Shown here piece after piece: positions 1-9,945 of a stretch of 64,000 nt of DNA; within the stretch, counting starts at the first letter, position 1; each line of letters starts with the position of its first letter. The DNA is from Flavobacterium kayseriense. GTDB taxonomy: Bacteria > Bacteroidota > Bacteroidia > Flavobacteriales > Flavobacteriaceae. The translations under genes and the position numbers were made by a program. Below the pieces are notes generated by a model, which made no database searches, was not told where the DNA came from, and saw only the letters and a list, made by a program, of their open reading frames with translations. Location of the stretch: positions 1 through 64,000 of the forward strand of contig NZ_JACRUI010000005.1 in the NCBI RefSeq assembly GCF_014305095.1, given 5' to 3'.

Positions 1-645
1 TATACTTTTGCAGTAACCAATACAGGAAACACTACCCTTACGAATGTAATCGTAACGGATCCGATGACTGGTTTAACAATCACAGGAAACCCAATTGCAA
101 CGCTTGCAGTAGGCGCTTCTAATAGTACAATCAAAGGAACGTACACCATCACTCAAAGTGATATCGATGCGGGTAAAGTGGTGAACACCGCTTTGGCTAC
201 AGCGAAAGATCCGAAAGGAAATAGTGTAACGGATATCTCTGGTACTACCGTGACAAACGATACGCCTACGGATACCCCATTAACGCAAACTCCTCGTATT
301 GCACTTGTGAAAACAGCTGCAGTAGGTGGAACTGGAAAACTAGGTGATGTAATTACCTATACTTTTGCAGTAACCAATACAGGAAACACTACCCTTACGA
401 ATGTAATCGTAACGGATCCGATGACTGGTTTAACGATCACTGGAAACCCAATTGCAACGCTTGCAGTAGGCGCTTCTAATAGTACAATCAAAGGAACGTA
501 CACGATCACTCAAAGTGATATCGATACGGGTAAAGTGGTGAACACCGCTTTGGCTACAGCGAAAGATCCAAAAGGAAATAGTGTAACGGATATCTCTGGT
601 ACTACAACTACTAACGATACCCCTACGGAGACTCCGTTAGCGCAA
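1..645 (+). repeat. Tandem 357-bp in-frame coding repeat
   Basis: Bases 1-357 recur from 358 to about 645 with only a handful of substitutions (for example ATC ACA versus ATC ACT, and GCG versus ACG after ATCGAT). The period is 357 bp, or 119 codons. Identity fades at the change from the second repeat to the third, diverged one. More copies probably lie to the left of the window. Such high DNA identity points to recent duplication or ongoing recombination and is a likely place for assembly collapse. Confidence 0.9.
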
Positions 646-1305
646 CGTCCTAGTTTAGAAATAGTAAAAAATTCTACTTCAGAAAATTATACTAATGTTG
701 GAGATATTTTGAATTATACAATCAAGGTAACGAATACCGGTAATGTAACATTATTCGCAGTTTTGGTAACTGACCCATTAACAGGTTTATCAATACTAGT
801 ACCTACACTAGAACCAGGAAAATCAATCGATTATGAACAAAACTATAGCGTAACACAAAACGATATATCAAACTTAAGTGTTACTAATATTGCTTATGTA
901 AAAGCTACTGGTCCTGGGAATACAGAGATTTCAGCATCAGATGACGCAGTTGTTGAAGCAGCACTAGTTTTACCTTGTGGGAATGTGGTAGTTCACAATG
1001 CCTTCTCCCCTAATGGAGATGGAATAAATGAAACATTTATTATTGATAGTATTACTGATACGACTTGTTACCCAACTAATACAGTAGAAATATACAATCG
1101 TTGGGGTGTACTTGTTTATGAAGTAAAAGACTACGACAATGTTAATAGAGCTTTTAAAGGATTCTCTGAAGGTAGAGTTACCGTAAACCAATCGGTTGGT
1201 TTACCAGTAGGAACCTATTTCTATATCCTTAATTATACATCTGTCGATGGTAATGGTCAATTAGTGACTAATAAAAAAGATGGCTACCTATACCTAACTA
1301 GATAA
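1..1305 (+). CDS. T9SS type B sorted adhesin with DUF11-like repeats (5' end outside window)
   Basis: The reading frame is open from base 1, so the N-terminus lies upstream. The visible 434 residues hold two almost identical 119-residue DUF11/TIGR01451-type repeats (T.TG..TLTNV.VTDP motifs), one diverged repeat (about residues 215-320), and a C-terminal CHU_C/gliding-motility type B sorting domain that contains AFSPNGDGINE and EIYNRWG and ends in GYLYLTR. Type B domains direct export by the type IX system and usually need a PorP/SprF partner; that gene follows 49 bp downstream. The product is probably a large surface or secreted adhesin of the SprB/RemA kind, but the ligand cannot be inferred. 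The domain family is clear; full size is unknown. Confidence 0.9.
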   Translation, partial: YTFAVTNTGNTTLTNVIVTDPMTGLTITGNPIATLAVGASNSTIKGTYTITQSDIDAGKVVNTALATAKDPKGNSVTDISGTTVTNDTPTDTPLTQTPRIALVKTAAVGGTGKLGDVITYTFAVTNTGNTTLTNVIVTDPMTGLTITGNPIATLAVGASNSTIKGTYTITQSDIDTGKVVNTALATAKDPKGNSVTDISGTTTTNDTPTETPLAQRPSLEIVKNSTSENYTNVGDILNYTIKVTNTGNVTLFAVLVTDPLTGLSILVPTLEPGKSIDYEQNYSVTQNDISNLSVTNIAYVKATGPGNTEISASDDAVVEAALVLPCGNVVVHNAFSPNGDGINETFIIDSITDTTCYPTNTVEIYNRWGVLVYEVKDYDNVNRAFKGFSEGRVTVNQSVGLPVGTYFYILNYTSVDGNGQLVTNKKDGYLYLTR

Positions 1306-1354
1306 GAATCAAACAACCAGGGTGTAAAATACCCAGGTTTATAAATTAAATCAA

Positions 1355-2263
1355 ATGAAGAAAAATTTTCTACTACTTGCCGTATTACTAACAGGATGGT
1401 CAGGATTTGCGCAACAAGATGCTCAATTTTCACAATATATGTACAACACCATTAATGTTAATCCAGCGTATGCAGGATCAAGAGGTGTAATGAGTATATT
1501 TGCATTACACAGAACTCAATGGGTTGGGCTTGATGGTGCTCCTGTAACAAACACAGCATCCATAAATACTCCCTTAAATAATAGTAACTTGGGGCTTGGA
1601 GTATCTATTATCAATGATAAAATCGGTCCCACTGATGAAAACACAATCTCTGCAGATTTATCATATACGGTACCTACATCTGAAACTTTTAAACTTTCAT
1701 TCGGTTTAAAAGCAACAGCTAATTTATTTAGTTTAGATGCTAGTAAACTTAATCCTGTACAAAGTGATCCCAGTATACGTGACTATAATAATAGGTTTAC
1801 TCCCAACGTCGGAGCAGGTATTTACTACCATTCGGATAAGGCATATGTAGGTTTCTCTATACCGAATTTCATTGAATCCGACAGATATGACGACAATGAA
1901 GTAGCAATATTCAAAGAGAAAATTAATTACTACTTAATTGCTGGTTATGTATTTGATTTAAACTATAATTTAAAGTTTAAACCTGCATTGCTAACCAAAT
2001 TGGTAAGCGGAGCACCTTTACAAGTAGACATTTCTGGTAACTTTCTTATTAATGAAAAATTTACGGTTGGTCTTGCTTACAGGTGGAGCGCTGCGGTTAA
2101 TGCGATGGTTGGATTTCAAGTTACTGATGGATTATATATAGGATATGGCTACGATCTTGATACCACTCGATTAGGAAATTATAACGCCGGATCACATGAA
2201 GTATTTTTACGATATGACATATTTAAAAATAATAAGAAAATTACAACACCTAGATTCTTTTAA
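1355..2263 (+). CDS. PorP/SprF family T9SS outer-membrane protein
   Basis: A 302-residue protein with a signal peptide (MKKNFLLLAVLLTGWSGFAQ) followed at once by the family hallmark QFSQYMYN...NPAYAGSRG. The rest alternates short beta strands, as expected for an outer-membrane barrel. PorP/SprF proteins work with type B sorting-domain cargo in type IX secretion and surface attachment; SprF is needed for SprB display in F. johnsoniae. It lies 49 bp after a type B cargo gene and just before an OmpA-type gene, the usual three-gene arrangement. This copy is probably the dedicated partner of the upstream adhesin, which is an inference from position. Confidence 0.9.
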   Translation: MKKNFLLLAVLLTGWSGFAQQDAQFSQYMYNTINVNPAYAGSRGVMSIFALHRTQWVGLDGAPVTNTASINTPLNNSNLGLGVSIINDKIGPTDENTISADLSYTVPTSETFKLSFGLKATANLFSLDASKLNPVQSDPSIRDYNNRFTPNVGAGIYYHSDKAYVGFSIPNFIESDRYDDNEVAIFKEKINYYLIAGYVFDLNYNLKFKPALLTKLVSGAPLQVDISGNFLINEKFTVGLAYRWSAAVNAMVGFQVTDGLYIGYGYDLDTTRLGNYNAGSHEVFLRYDIFKNNKKITTPRFF

Positions 2264-2273
2264 AACAATTACT

Positions 2274-4205
2274 ATGAAAAACTTTATATATATTTCCCTA
2301 CTAATAGTAAGTGTATTTTCATCAAAGTGTTATGCGCAAAAAGTTGCTAATGCAGAAAAAAAATATGATAATTACGCCTATGTTGATGCAATAAAAACTT
2401 ATGAAAGAATTGCAAATAAAGGTTACAAGTCTACCGAAATTTTTAAGAATTTAGGGAATGCCTACTATTTCAATGGAGAATTAGATCAAGCAGCTAAATG
2501 GTATACTGAACTTTTTAGCATCTCATCTGACTTTGGAACTGAATACTATTATAGATATGCACAATCTTTACGCTCAATTGGTGATAATGCAAAAGCTAAC
2601 AAAATCTTAGAGAAACTAAATAGTACTAATAATGATGATATTAGATTAGCATTATTTCTAAAAAACAAAAACTATTTAGAAGATATTAAAGCAAATTCAG
2701 GACGTTACAAAATAGAAGATGCTGGTATAAATTCAATATACTCAGATTACGGAACAACTATATACAACAATCAAATTGTTTTTACATCTGCGAGAGATAC
2801 AGGTAGCCTAGGACAACGTAAGCATACGTGGACAAATCAGCATTTTACCAACCTCTATTCAGCTAATCTTACCGAAGACATGACTCCTGAAAGTCCAGTA
2901 AAGTTTGATCAAAACATCAAATCTAAATTTAATGAGTCTACTCCTATCTTCACAAAAGATGGTCGAACAATCTATTTTACAAGAAATAACTATCTCGAAG
3001 GGAAAAGAGGTAGAAATAGCGAAGGAATTACATTAATTAAAATTTATAAAGCTAAACTCATTAACAACGTTTGGTCAAATATAGAAGAGCTACCTTTTAA
3101 TAGTGACAATTATAGTACCGCACATCCTGCTTTAAGTGCTGATGAGAAAACATTATATTTTGCATCAGATATGCCAGGAACTTTGGGACAATCAGACTTA
3201 TTCAAAGTTTCAATTAATGAGGATGGTACGTATACAACTCCTCAAAATTTAGGACCTAAAATCAATACCGAAGGTCGGGAAACTTTTCCTTTTTTAAATG
3301 ATGAAAACGAAATATATTTTGCATCTGATGGTCATCCCGGACTTGGAGGTTTAGATGTTTTTATGTCAAAAATAGATTCAAAAGGATCATTCACTGAAGT
3401 TATAAATTTAGGTGCTGAGATCAATTCTCCTAAAGATGATTTTGCTTATATAATTGATACAAAATCAAGAGTAGGTTTTTTTACTTCGAATAAAGATGGT
3501 GGATTAGGTTACGACGATATTTATAAATTTACTGAAACTAAGAAATTAATATGTGAGCAGCTGCTTAACGGGCAAGTAACAGATTTAATAACAAACGAGA
3601 TTTTGCCAAATACAAAAGTAAGTTTACTTGATAAAGAACTGAACTTAATAGGTGAAGTTATATCTGATGCAAAAGGCTTTTATTCTTTTACTGTAGAATG
3701 TGGAAAAACATATAGCATTAGAATCCAAAAACCTGAATATAGTTCTAAAGAGGAAAAGGTAATTATTCCTAAAGTTAGCGGAACTACATACAAACCAACA
3801 ACTTTAGAAAAGGTGGGTTGCAATGTAGTAGTAGGTGATGATTTAGGTAAATGTTTCGGGATTACGATGATCTATTTTGACCTTGATAAATCAAATATTA
3901 GACGCGAAGCTGCACTTGATCTAGAAAAAATATTAGATGTCCTAAAAGAGAATCCGAATATGGAGATAGATGTTCGTTCACATACAGACAGTAGACAAAC
4001 ATTCAAGTATAATGAAGCATTGTCCGATAGAAGAGCCAAATCAACAATTAGTTGGCTAATCAAAAATGGAATCGATGCAAAACGATTAACTGGAAAAGGT
4101 TACGGAGAGTCACAACTTATAAATAAATGTGCTGATGGCGTAGAATGTACCGAAGAAGAACATCAAAGAAACAGAAGAAGCGAATTTATAATAACTAAAC
4201 TATAA
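2274..4205 (+). CDS. PD40/OmpA cell-envelope protein with TPR-like N-terminus (PorE-like)
   Basis: The start is placed at ATG 2274, where a signal peptide begins (MKNFIYISLLIVSVFSSKCYAQ). A longer frame from 2196 overlaps porP/sprF and is not needed. The 643-residue protein has TPR-like helices (about 25-125), WD40-like PD40 blades (for example SDMPGTLGQSDLF, SDGHPGLGGLDVF, SNKDGGLGYDDIY), a carboxypeptidase-regulatory-like beta domain (about 440-520), and an OmpA peptidoglycan-binding domain (IYFDLDKSNIRREA, then HTDSR and LSDRRAKS). This order matches T9SS-associated OmpA proteins such as PorE that tie the secretion machinery to the wall. Its direct role with the upstream adhesin is inferred from the gene order. 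Confidence 0.88.
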   Translation: MKNFIYISLLIVSVFSSKCYAQKVANAEKKYDNYAYVDAIKTYERIANKGYKSTEIFKNLGNAYYFNGELDQAAKWYTELFSISSDFGTEYYYRYAQSLRSIGDNAKANKILEKLNSTNNDDIRLALFLKNKNYLEDIKANSGRYKIEDAGINSIYSDYGTTIYNNQIVFTSARDTGSLGQRKHTWTNQHFTNLYSANLTEDMTPESPVKFDQNIKSKFNESTPIFTKDGRTIYFTRNNYLEGKRGRNSEGITLIKIYKAKLINNVWSNIEELPFNSDNYSTAHPALSADEKTLYFASDMPGTLGQSDLFKVSINEDGTYTTPQNLGPKINTEGRETFPFLNDENEIYFASDGHPGLGGLDVFMSKIDSKGSFTEVINLGAEINSPKDDFAYIIDTKSRVGFFTSNKDGGLGYDDIYKFTETKKLICEQLLNGQVTDLITNEILPNTKVSLLDKELNLIGEVISDAKGFYSFTVECGKTYSIRIQKPEYSSKEEKVIIPKVSGTTYKPTTLEKVGCNVVVGDDLGKCFGITMIYFDLDKSNIRREAALDLEKILDVLKENPNMEIDVRSHTDSRQTFKYNEALSDRRAKSTISWLIKNGIDAKRLTGKGYGESQLINKCADGVECTEEEHQRNRRSEFIITKL

Positions 4206-4263
4206 GTTTTAAATTATATAGTTCATTCCAATATAAAGATTAAATAACTTTAGTCAAATAATT

Positions 4264-4304
4264 AAAAAAGTATTTACAAATGTAAAATTTGTAAATACTT
4301 TTTT
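4264..4304 (+). terminator. Rho-independent terminator after the T9SS cluster
   Basis: A perfect 18-bp stem (AAAAAAGTATTTACAAAT with its complement) around a 5-base loop, followed by a run of T. It lies 58 bp downstream of the OmpA-type gene and could act in both directions. Confidence 0.85.
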
Positions 4305-4309
4305 TTGTT

Positions 4310-6490
4310 CTAGTCTTAGATATTTACAGATTGATCGAAATATTTATAAAGCTTGACAACAACTCTAATAAATAGAATAATGTATCCTTACTTACTTCTC
4401 TACGATAATTAAAGGCTCTTACTTATATACGTCAGATAAAAAATCCTTTTATTATAGTTTAGTTTAAACCTACTAAATCTATATAATTAAATTATTGAAA
4501 ATCATTAAATCATGGGATACTATTTTAATTGATTTTATCTGTACTCTTATATTAAAAATACAATTGTATCTAATCCAAAAGTAATTCTTAACCTATTTAA
4601 GCCACATTAACTAAAAAGAGCATTATGATATAGGCTTATTAGTCTTCTGCCAAAAAAAGACCTAAGAACTATTAAAACTATAGGGAAGCCCCTATCCTAC
4701 TTAATCTACTTTCTAATTTTGTTACATTACCTAATTTCATTATTTAAAAATGGATTATTTCATTCCTATGATTTTAAAAATGTACTTAATGAAAGTACTT
4801 GAAAATAAAAATTATATTATACAAACTTGACCTTATAGTTATTTTTTAAGTACAGCCCTCAAAATTTAATCATAGTTGATAAATATGTATTATGATAACC
4901 TGCTACACTCGTACCTGTTTCTATTGCTATAAAAACTACTAAAAGTACTAAAAGCTTATAATCAAGTGGTACATTCAACAACTTAATGCAACACTTTTAC
5001 TTTTATGAATTTGTTGTTAAAGGAAAAGAAGCCTACCCGATTACCCTTTTTAAAACGTGTTATAATAAAAACTTTATTATCCGAAAAGTGATGAATTAAA
5101 TATATTTCCATGCAATTAGACAAAAATAGTAATTTGATTCTCAGAGAAATTAAAAAATAGATTTACATTCCCTTTGATCTTTAGCAAGCATATCTTTTAG
5201 ATTTTTGTGCTAATGACTATTATTTAAACAAAAGAAATCTTGATGAATAAACACTGATTTGATGTTAAAAGTATTTGTATACATGAGATTACTTAATAAT
5301 CACTCTATCTAACAAATCGCTGGAAATATTAAAAATTTATATCAAAATGATTCAATACTAACGGTGGCTAAATTGTGGGCTTTAGACGAAAATCGCAATA
5401 ATTAAAAAGATTAAGAGAAAATCAGGATTTACATGCGTCATTTTTCTCAAATGCAGCACATCGAAAACTAATACGCAAGCTGTGCCTACAACTATAAACA
5501 TCTTAATCCTAGAAGCAAGAAATACAATTACTTACTTTAATAAAATGGAAATGGATAATCACAAATGGATAACCCTAAACAAAGATGTTAATATCTATTT
5601 TTGTGAATTCTTATTCATCTAGTAAAAAGATACAAATTGCAATACAAATGGGCTTTTTAGACGCTATGTTTAAAAGAAAACAGACTTTAATAGCATGTCC
5701 GAACAACAACTAAAAATAGTGCGAGAGCACCTTAATAACAGATCAAGGAAAGTCCTAGGACAAAACATCAGTAGATATGCTAGAACTTAAAATAAGTAAG
5801 ATCAATATACAAGGTTCACAACCGTATTGCGCAGTTGATCATTGACTAAAAAGATTAATTGTTCAATATGATCTTGAAGCTACCATAAGCCATCTATTTG
5901 AATTCTATACTATGGCTAAAATCATTAGATTGTTACATGGTGATCATTTCTCCATTATACCTTTGAATGGTGCTTAAATTATTTCAACCATCATATTCAC
6001 TTCAGAAATTTTGTGATGAATGCAGTATATCAACTCACCCAAATTACAAGTATTTGGTAGTAGCCTAGGAAATCATATCAGGGATTCCAAAATAAAAAGC
6101 TGTTAAATGGGAATAGTAATAAAAATAGAAATTAAAATAAAATTTTCATACTGGAGATTGTATGATAATTATAAAAAATAAGATGTTTTGATTACCATTG
6201 TAATGCCAATCGACTAATTGAGAACATATACTTGTTCCTCTCGAAACTTTATGATTTATACAATAGCTTAAATTAATAGCAAGCTGTACCATAAATTAAG
6301 ATGAAGTTATATTTTATCAGAGATTGATAAATATAATTTACAGCAGTAATACATGACAAACTATAGAGAGCAATAGCTTCCGAAAGTAAACTAATTAGAA
6401 AACAATCTGATGAAATTAATTTTCAAATGGCGCGCGCATTAACTATTAAAGGTAGAAAGCAATTACAAATTATAAGTCATTTATAAGTAC
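4310..6490. other. Gene-poor 2.2-kb stretch, possibly decayed genes
   Basis: No open frame of useful length is present on either strand. Short stretches read like coding sequence but are interrupted by stops or frame changes, for example MQLDKNSNLILREIKK from 5110, the frame beginning MSEQQLKIVREHLNNRSRK at about 5695, and ISHLFEFYTMAKIIRLL at about 5888. No family could be named from these pieces. The base composition is very AT-rich, with one odd GGCGCGCGC spot near 6428. Eroded pseudogenes are the simplest reading, but unexplained noncoding DNA is equally possible. Confidence 0.3.
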
Positions 6491-6493
6491 CAC

Positions 6494-6525
6494 AAAAAAG
6501 AGACTCTAAAATAGAGCCTCTTTTA
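6494..6525 (-). terminator. Terminator downstream of the first CAP gene
   Basis: Stem AAAAGAGACTCTA / TAGAGCCTCTTTT with one mismatch and a 3-base loop, flanked by A/T runs. It lies about 70 bp beyond the stop of the minus-strand CAP gene. Confidence 0.7.
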
Positions 6526-6592
6526 TGATGAAATACAAAAAAAATACGATTTGGGGAACTATATATATTTTGTATTTACTGTATGTTACACA

Positions 6593-7096
6593 TTATATTC
6601 TAACAAATATATTAGTGTAATATTTTTTTCCTGTAGTAGCGTTTTCTCTAATCGCTATCCCAAAGTGTGTAAAATTACCTTCAATATTGTCTTTATGACT
6701 GGCGCTTTTTAACCAAGCATTGACAGCTGACTCTGGAGAATTGTAATTATAAGCAATATTCTCTCCAACATTTTTTGCACCAACTACTTTTACAATATCT
6801 TCTGATCTTGATACGAAACCATCGTGACTCACTACATTTTTAGTGATCATATATTGATCATGCTCCTCTGATTTAACAGAAACATAATTTATTGGCTCTA
6901 ATGCATTTAAACCAATACTAACTCTGTAATCGTTGATTAATTTCATAGCTGCTAACTCAGAAACTGAATATTCAAATTTTACTGCAACTTGCGATTTAGC
7001 TGTAACCGAATTATCTTCTGCTGAATCCGCAGAACAAGAGCTCATCATAAATATTATTCCTGCAACAAACAGGATGCTAAGTAATTTTGCTTTCAT
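6593..7096 (-). CDS. CAP (SCP/PR1)-domain lipoprotein, copy 1
   Basis: A 167-residue protein with a lipoprotein signal (hydrophobic stretch ending MMSSCSAD; the Cys would be lipidated), then a compact CAP domain: LINDYRVSIGLNALEP, SVKSEEHDQYMI, NVGENIAYNY, AVNAWLKSASHKDNIEG, FTHFGIAI. The His/Glu residues of the CAP cavity (EEHDQYM, GEN, SHK, HFGI) are present. Bacterial CAP proteins are secreted or surface proteins of mostly unknown function. This gene and the one at 7636-8139 encode same-length paralogues that match almost residue for residue in the domain, and their 5' flanks match too, so they arose by a recent tandem duplication. Confidence 0.85.
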   Translation of the reverse strand: MKAKLLSILFVAGIIFMMSSCSADSAEDNSVTAKSQVAVKFEYSVSELAAMKLINDYRVSIGLNALEPINYVSVKSEEHDQYMITKNVVSHDGFVSRSEDIVKVVGAKNVGENIAYNYNSPESAVNAWLKSASHKDNIEGNFTHFGIAIRENATTGKKYYTNIFVRI

Positions 7097-7540
7097 AAGT
7101 TAGTAGTTTAAGTTTAAAGTAGATTGTGGGGCAAACTTCTTTAAGTTTATATATCGTTTGTATTTTATATATACTCAAACATACTACTTATTTCTGCTTA
7201 AAAGCAAATAAAATCGACTAAATACATTAAATAAACAAAAATAAGATAATTATCTTACAATTAACCCGCAATTGTCAAATAATCAGAATAACTTGATAAG
7301 CAATAGTGCATTATTAATAAGACACTTAATTTTACTAATTTCCAAAATTCTTCTTATATGAATTTCTATAACAAAATTACGTTCATAACGAAAGGTACAA
7401 TTATGTTTTGAAATATCTTTTTACATGCCTTTTGCTTTGATTACTAAAATAGAAAATAGAGACGGTCAATTATAGTACTTTGCCACACATTTGAAAAAGA
7501 AAACACTACAATAGCGAATACTACGTCACAACTTTTAACG

Positions 7541-7572
7541 AGAAGAGGCCATCATTTCTGATGGCCTCTTCT
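7541..7572 (-). terminator. Hairpin terminator after the second CAP gene
   Basis: A perfect 14-bp stem (AGAAGAGGCCATCA and its complement) around TTTC. It lies about 65 bp past the stop of the minus-strand CAP gene at 7636. The T run is weak. The rest of the 7097-7635 gap holds the duplicated 5' flank (7097 to about 7240) and otherwise nothing recognised. Confidence 0.6.
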
Positions 7573-7635
7573 TGCTGTAAAAACAACAAAAAATTAGATT
7601 TGGGGCAAATTATTTTTTTTTGTCTTTAAAATATT

Positions 7636-8139
7636 TTAGATTTTTACAAATATATTTGTATAATATTTTTTACCAGTTGTCGCGTTTTCTCTTATAGCAA
7701 TTCCAAAATGTGTAAAATTACCTTCGATATTTTCTTTATGACTTTCGCTTTTTAGCCAAGCATTTACAGCACCTTCTGGCGTATTATAATTGTAGGCAAT
7801 ATTTTCACCAACATTCTTTGCTCCAACAACTTTAACGATATCTTCAGATCTTGAAACAAATCCATCGTGACTCACTACATTTTTAGTGATCATGTATTGA
7901 TCATGCTCCTCTGATTTAACTGAAACATAATTGATTTGTTGTAATACACTTAAACCTTTACTCACTCTGTAATCGTTGATTAACTTCATTGTCGCTAATT
8001 CTGATGCAGTGTATTCAAACTGAACTGAAGTTTGTGCTTTAGCAGTTACTGAAGTTTCTTCGGCTGAATCTGAAGAACACGAATTCATTGATAAGATTAC
8101 AAACATTAATACTGTAGCGCGGAGTAAAATTGTTTTCAT
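7636..8139 (-). CDS. CAP (SCP/PR1)-domain lipoprotein, copy 2
   Basis: The start is set at ATG 8139, giving MKTILLRATVLMFVILSMNSCSSD, a clean lipoprotein signal. A frame open to 8250 would add an unrelated N-terminal extension. The protein is 167 residues, the same length as copy 1, with the same CAP motifs (SEEHDQYMI, NVGENIAYNY, WLKSESHKENIEG, FTHFGIAI). The 120-150 bases upstream also match those of copy 1 (shared GTAGATTGTGGGGCAAACTT and ATATATCGTTT blocks), so the duplication took the promoter region along. Differences concentrate in the signal peptide and the linker before the domain. Function unknown beyond an envelope CAP protein. Confidence 0.85.
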   Translation of the reverse strand: MKTILLRATVLMFVILSMNSCSSDSAEETSVTAKAQTSVQFEYTASELATMKLINDYRVSKGLSVLQQINYVSVKSEEHDQYMITKNVVSHDGFVSRSEDIVKVVGAKNVGENIAYNYNTPEGAVNAWLKSESHKENIEGNFTHFGIAIRENATTGKKYYTNIFVKI

Positions 8140-8302
8140 AAAATAGTAGTTTAAGTTTAAAGTAGATTGTGGGGCAAACTTCTTTAGGTTTATATATCGT
8201 TTCTGATTTGTCTCTACCCAAACATAGTAATATATTCGGTTTAAAAGCAAATAAAATCGACAAACTACATAAAATAATCATTTTTAATGTATTTATCTTA
8301 CA

Positions 8303-8947
8303 TCAAGGAGATAATCTCTCAATTTTCCAGCTAAAGTCATCTTGAGCTATATATCGAATTCTATCGTGCAATCTATTTGGTCTACCTTGCCAAAACTCCA
8401 CTTCTACCGGATTAACAAGATAACCTCCCCAGTGCTCTGGTCTAGGAATGACCATCCCTTCATATTGTACTGCTAAATTCTTTAAATTTTCCTCTAGATA
8501 ACTTCTAGATGGTACAACCTCGCTTTGATTCGACACAATAGCTCCAAGCTTACTCCCATCTGGCCTAGATTCGAAATAACTATCAGATATTGTTGTAGAC
8601 ACTTTCCGGGCTATACCCTTAATAATTACCTGGCGCTCCATAGCGTGCCAAAAAAAGGAAAGACATACATGTGGGTTCAGTTCAATAGCTTTTCCTTTAT
8701 CGGAGTTGTAATTGGTATAAAAGATAAAACCTTCTTCAGTGTATTTCTTTAATAATACCACACGAGATCGAGGAAAACCATCCGCTCCGACGGTAGATAT
8801 TGTCATAGCATTGACCTCCCCACCGTCTCCAAAATCCTCTACTTCATGAAACCAACGGTTGAAAAGATTAATAGGATCCTCAGGAATTGAAGTTTCTAAC
8901 AATTCACTCTTTTCATATGACTTTCTATAATTACTTAAATCTTCCAT
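8303..8947 (-). CDS. pdxH: Pyridoxamine 5'-phosphate oxidase
   Basis: A 214-residue FMN enzyme that oxidises pyridoxamine/pyridoxine 5'-phosphate to pyridoxal 5'-phosphate, the last step of vitamin B6 salvage. Family motifs run through the chain: SRVVLLK, FIFYTNYNSDKGKAIELNP, FFWHAMERQV, SRPDGSKLGAIVSNQSEVV, PRPEHWGGY, EFWQGRPNRLHDRIRY. Length is typical (E. coli 218). It is the last gene of a minus-strand run behind rnz (37-bp gap), so it is probably co-transcribed with pyrR-pyrB. No sequence oddities were seen. Confidence 0.96.
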   Translation of the reverse strand: MEDLSNYRKSYEKSELLETSIPEDPINLFNRWFHEVEDFGDGGEVNAMTISTVGADGFPRSRVVLLKKYTEEGFIFYTNYNSDKGKAIELNPHVCLSFFWHAMERQVIIKGIARKVSTTISDSYFESRPDGSKLGAIVSNQSEVVPSRSYLEENLKNLAVQYEGMVIPRPEHWGGYLVNPVEVEFWQGRPNRLHDRIRYIAQDDFSWKIERLSP

Positions 8948-8984
8948 GATTTTTTATTTTTTAATATCTCTAATCGTATTTAAA

Positions 8985-9899
8985 TTATTTACTACTAAAT
9001 TCAAAGGTTTTACCATCATCTGCCAACTGCACTTTATCAAATATAGTTTCAGCTTCCTCTTTAAAAACGCTAATATTTTCGTACCGTGTTGAATAATGGC
9101 CTAGAATTAATTGCTTAACATTTGCTTTTAGGGCTATCGTAGCTGCTTCAACAGCGGTAGAGTGTTTTGTTTTTTTTGCTAATAGCTCTTCTGATTGTAA
9201 AAAAGTTGATTCATGATACAATACATCTACATTTGCAATAATTGGAACTATCTCTTCACTGTAGGCCGTATCGGAACAAAATGCATAGCTTTGAGGAGCA
9301 ATGGGATCATGTGTTAATTGTTCATTTTTAATCACGCTACCATCATCAAGTGTAATGTCTTTTCCGTTTTTAATATTCTGAAAAAAACACGATTCGATAT
9401 CAAATTTTTTAACTGCCGCCACATTTAATTTTCTCTTGTCTAATTTTTCTCTAAACAAGAACCCATTAGTATAAATACGGTGTTTTAACGGAATTGTACT
9501 TACACTGACTTTATCATCTTCATACACTAGTTCACTACTTTTGCTTGACAGTTCGGTAAAATGTAATTTGTAATTAATCCAAGAATCAGTAAGTTTCATT
9601 TGTAACATAATGATCTCTTTAATTCCAACTGGACCATATATATTTATGTCTGTAGTACGTCCTAATAACGTAAAAGTTGAAATTAAGCCTATCAGACCAT
9701 AAAAATGATCACCATGCAAATGTGAAATAAAGATGTGATTTATTTTCGAAAATTTTATCTTATTTTTTCGTAATTGAACTTGTGTTCCTTCACCACAATC
9801 AATAAGAAATAGTCTATTTCTAATCTCTAAAACCTGTGAAGTTGGGTTAGTGAAAGTTCGGGGAGTAGCTGCATAGCAACCTAATATTGTTAAATTCAA
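8985..9899 (-). CDS. rnz: Ribonuclease Z
   Basis: A 304-residue metallo-beta-lactamase-fold endonuclease that trims the 3' ends of tRNA precursors. The zinc ligands are visible: SHLHGDH near residue 60, the C-terminal-side SDTAYSEEI Asp, and LGHYSTRY. The exosite-side YHESTF motif is also present. Length and motif order match the short bacterial form (RNase Z, E. coli 305). It sits between a STAS-like gene (46-bp gap) and pdxH (37-bp gap) on the same strand, an operon layout common in flavobacteria by my recollection. Confidence 0.94.
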   Translation of the reverse strand: MNLTILGCYAATPRTFTNPTSQVLEIRNRLFLIDCGEGTQVQLRKNKIKFSKINHIFISHLHGDHFYGLIGLISTFTLLGRTTDINIYGPVGIKEIIMLQMKLTDSWINYKLHFTELSSKSSELVYEDDKVSVSTIPLKHRIYTNGFLFREKLDKRKLNVAAVKKFDIESCFFQNIKNGKDITLDDGSVIKNEQLTHDPIAPQSYAFCSDTAYSEEIVPIIANVDVLYHESTFLQSEELLAKKTKHSTAVEAATIALKANVKQLILGHYSTRYENISVFKEEAETIFDKVQLADDGKTFEFSSK

Positions 9900-9945
9900 G
9901 TTTACATTTTTAATTGGTGAAGATTTAAAACATGAAAATCAAAAT

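Noticed and set aside
4310..6490. A hidden transposase or regulator in the 2.2-kb gap.
   Set aside because: Fragments could not be joined into one frame or matched to a family by eye, and no terminal inverted repeats or target duplications were found.
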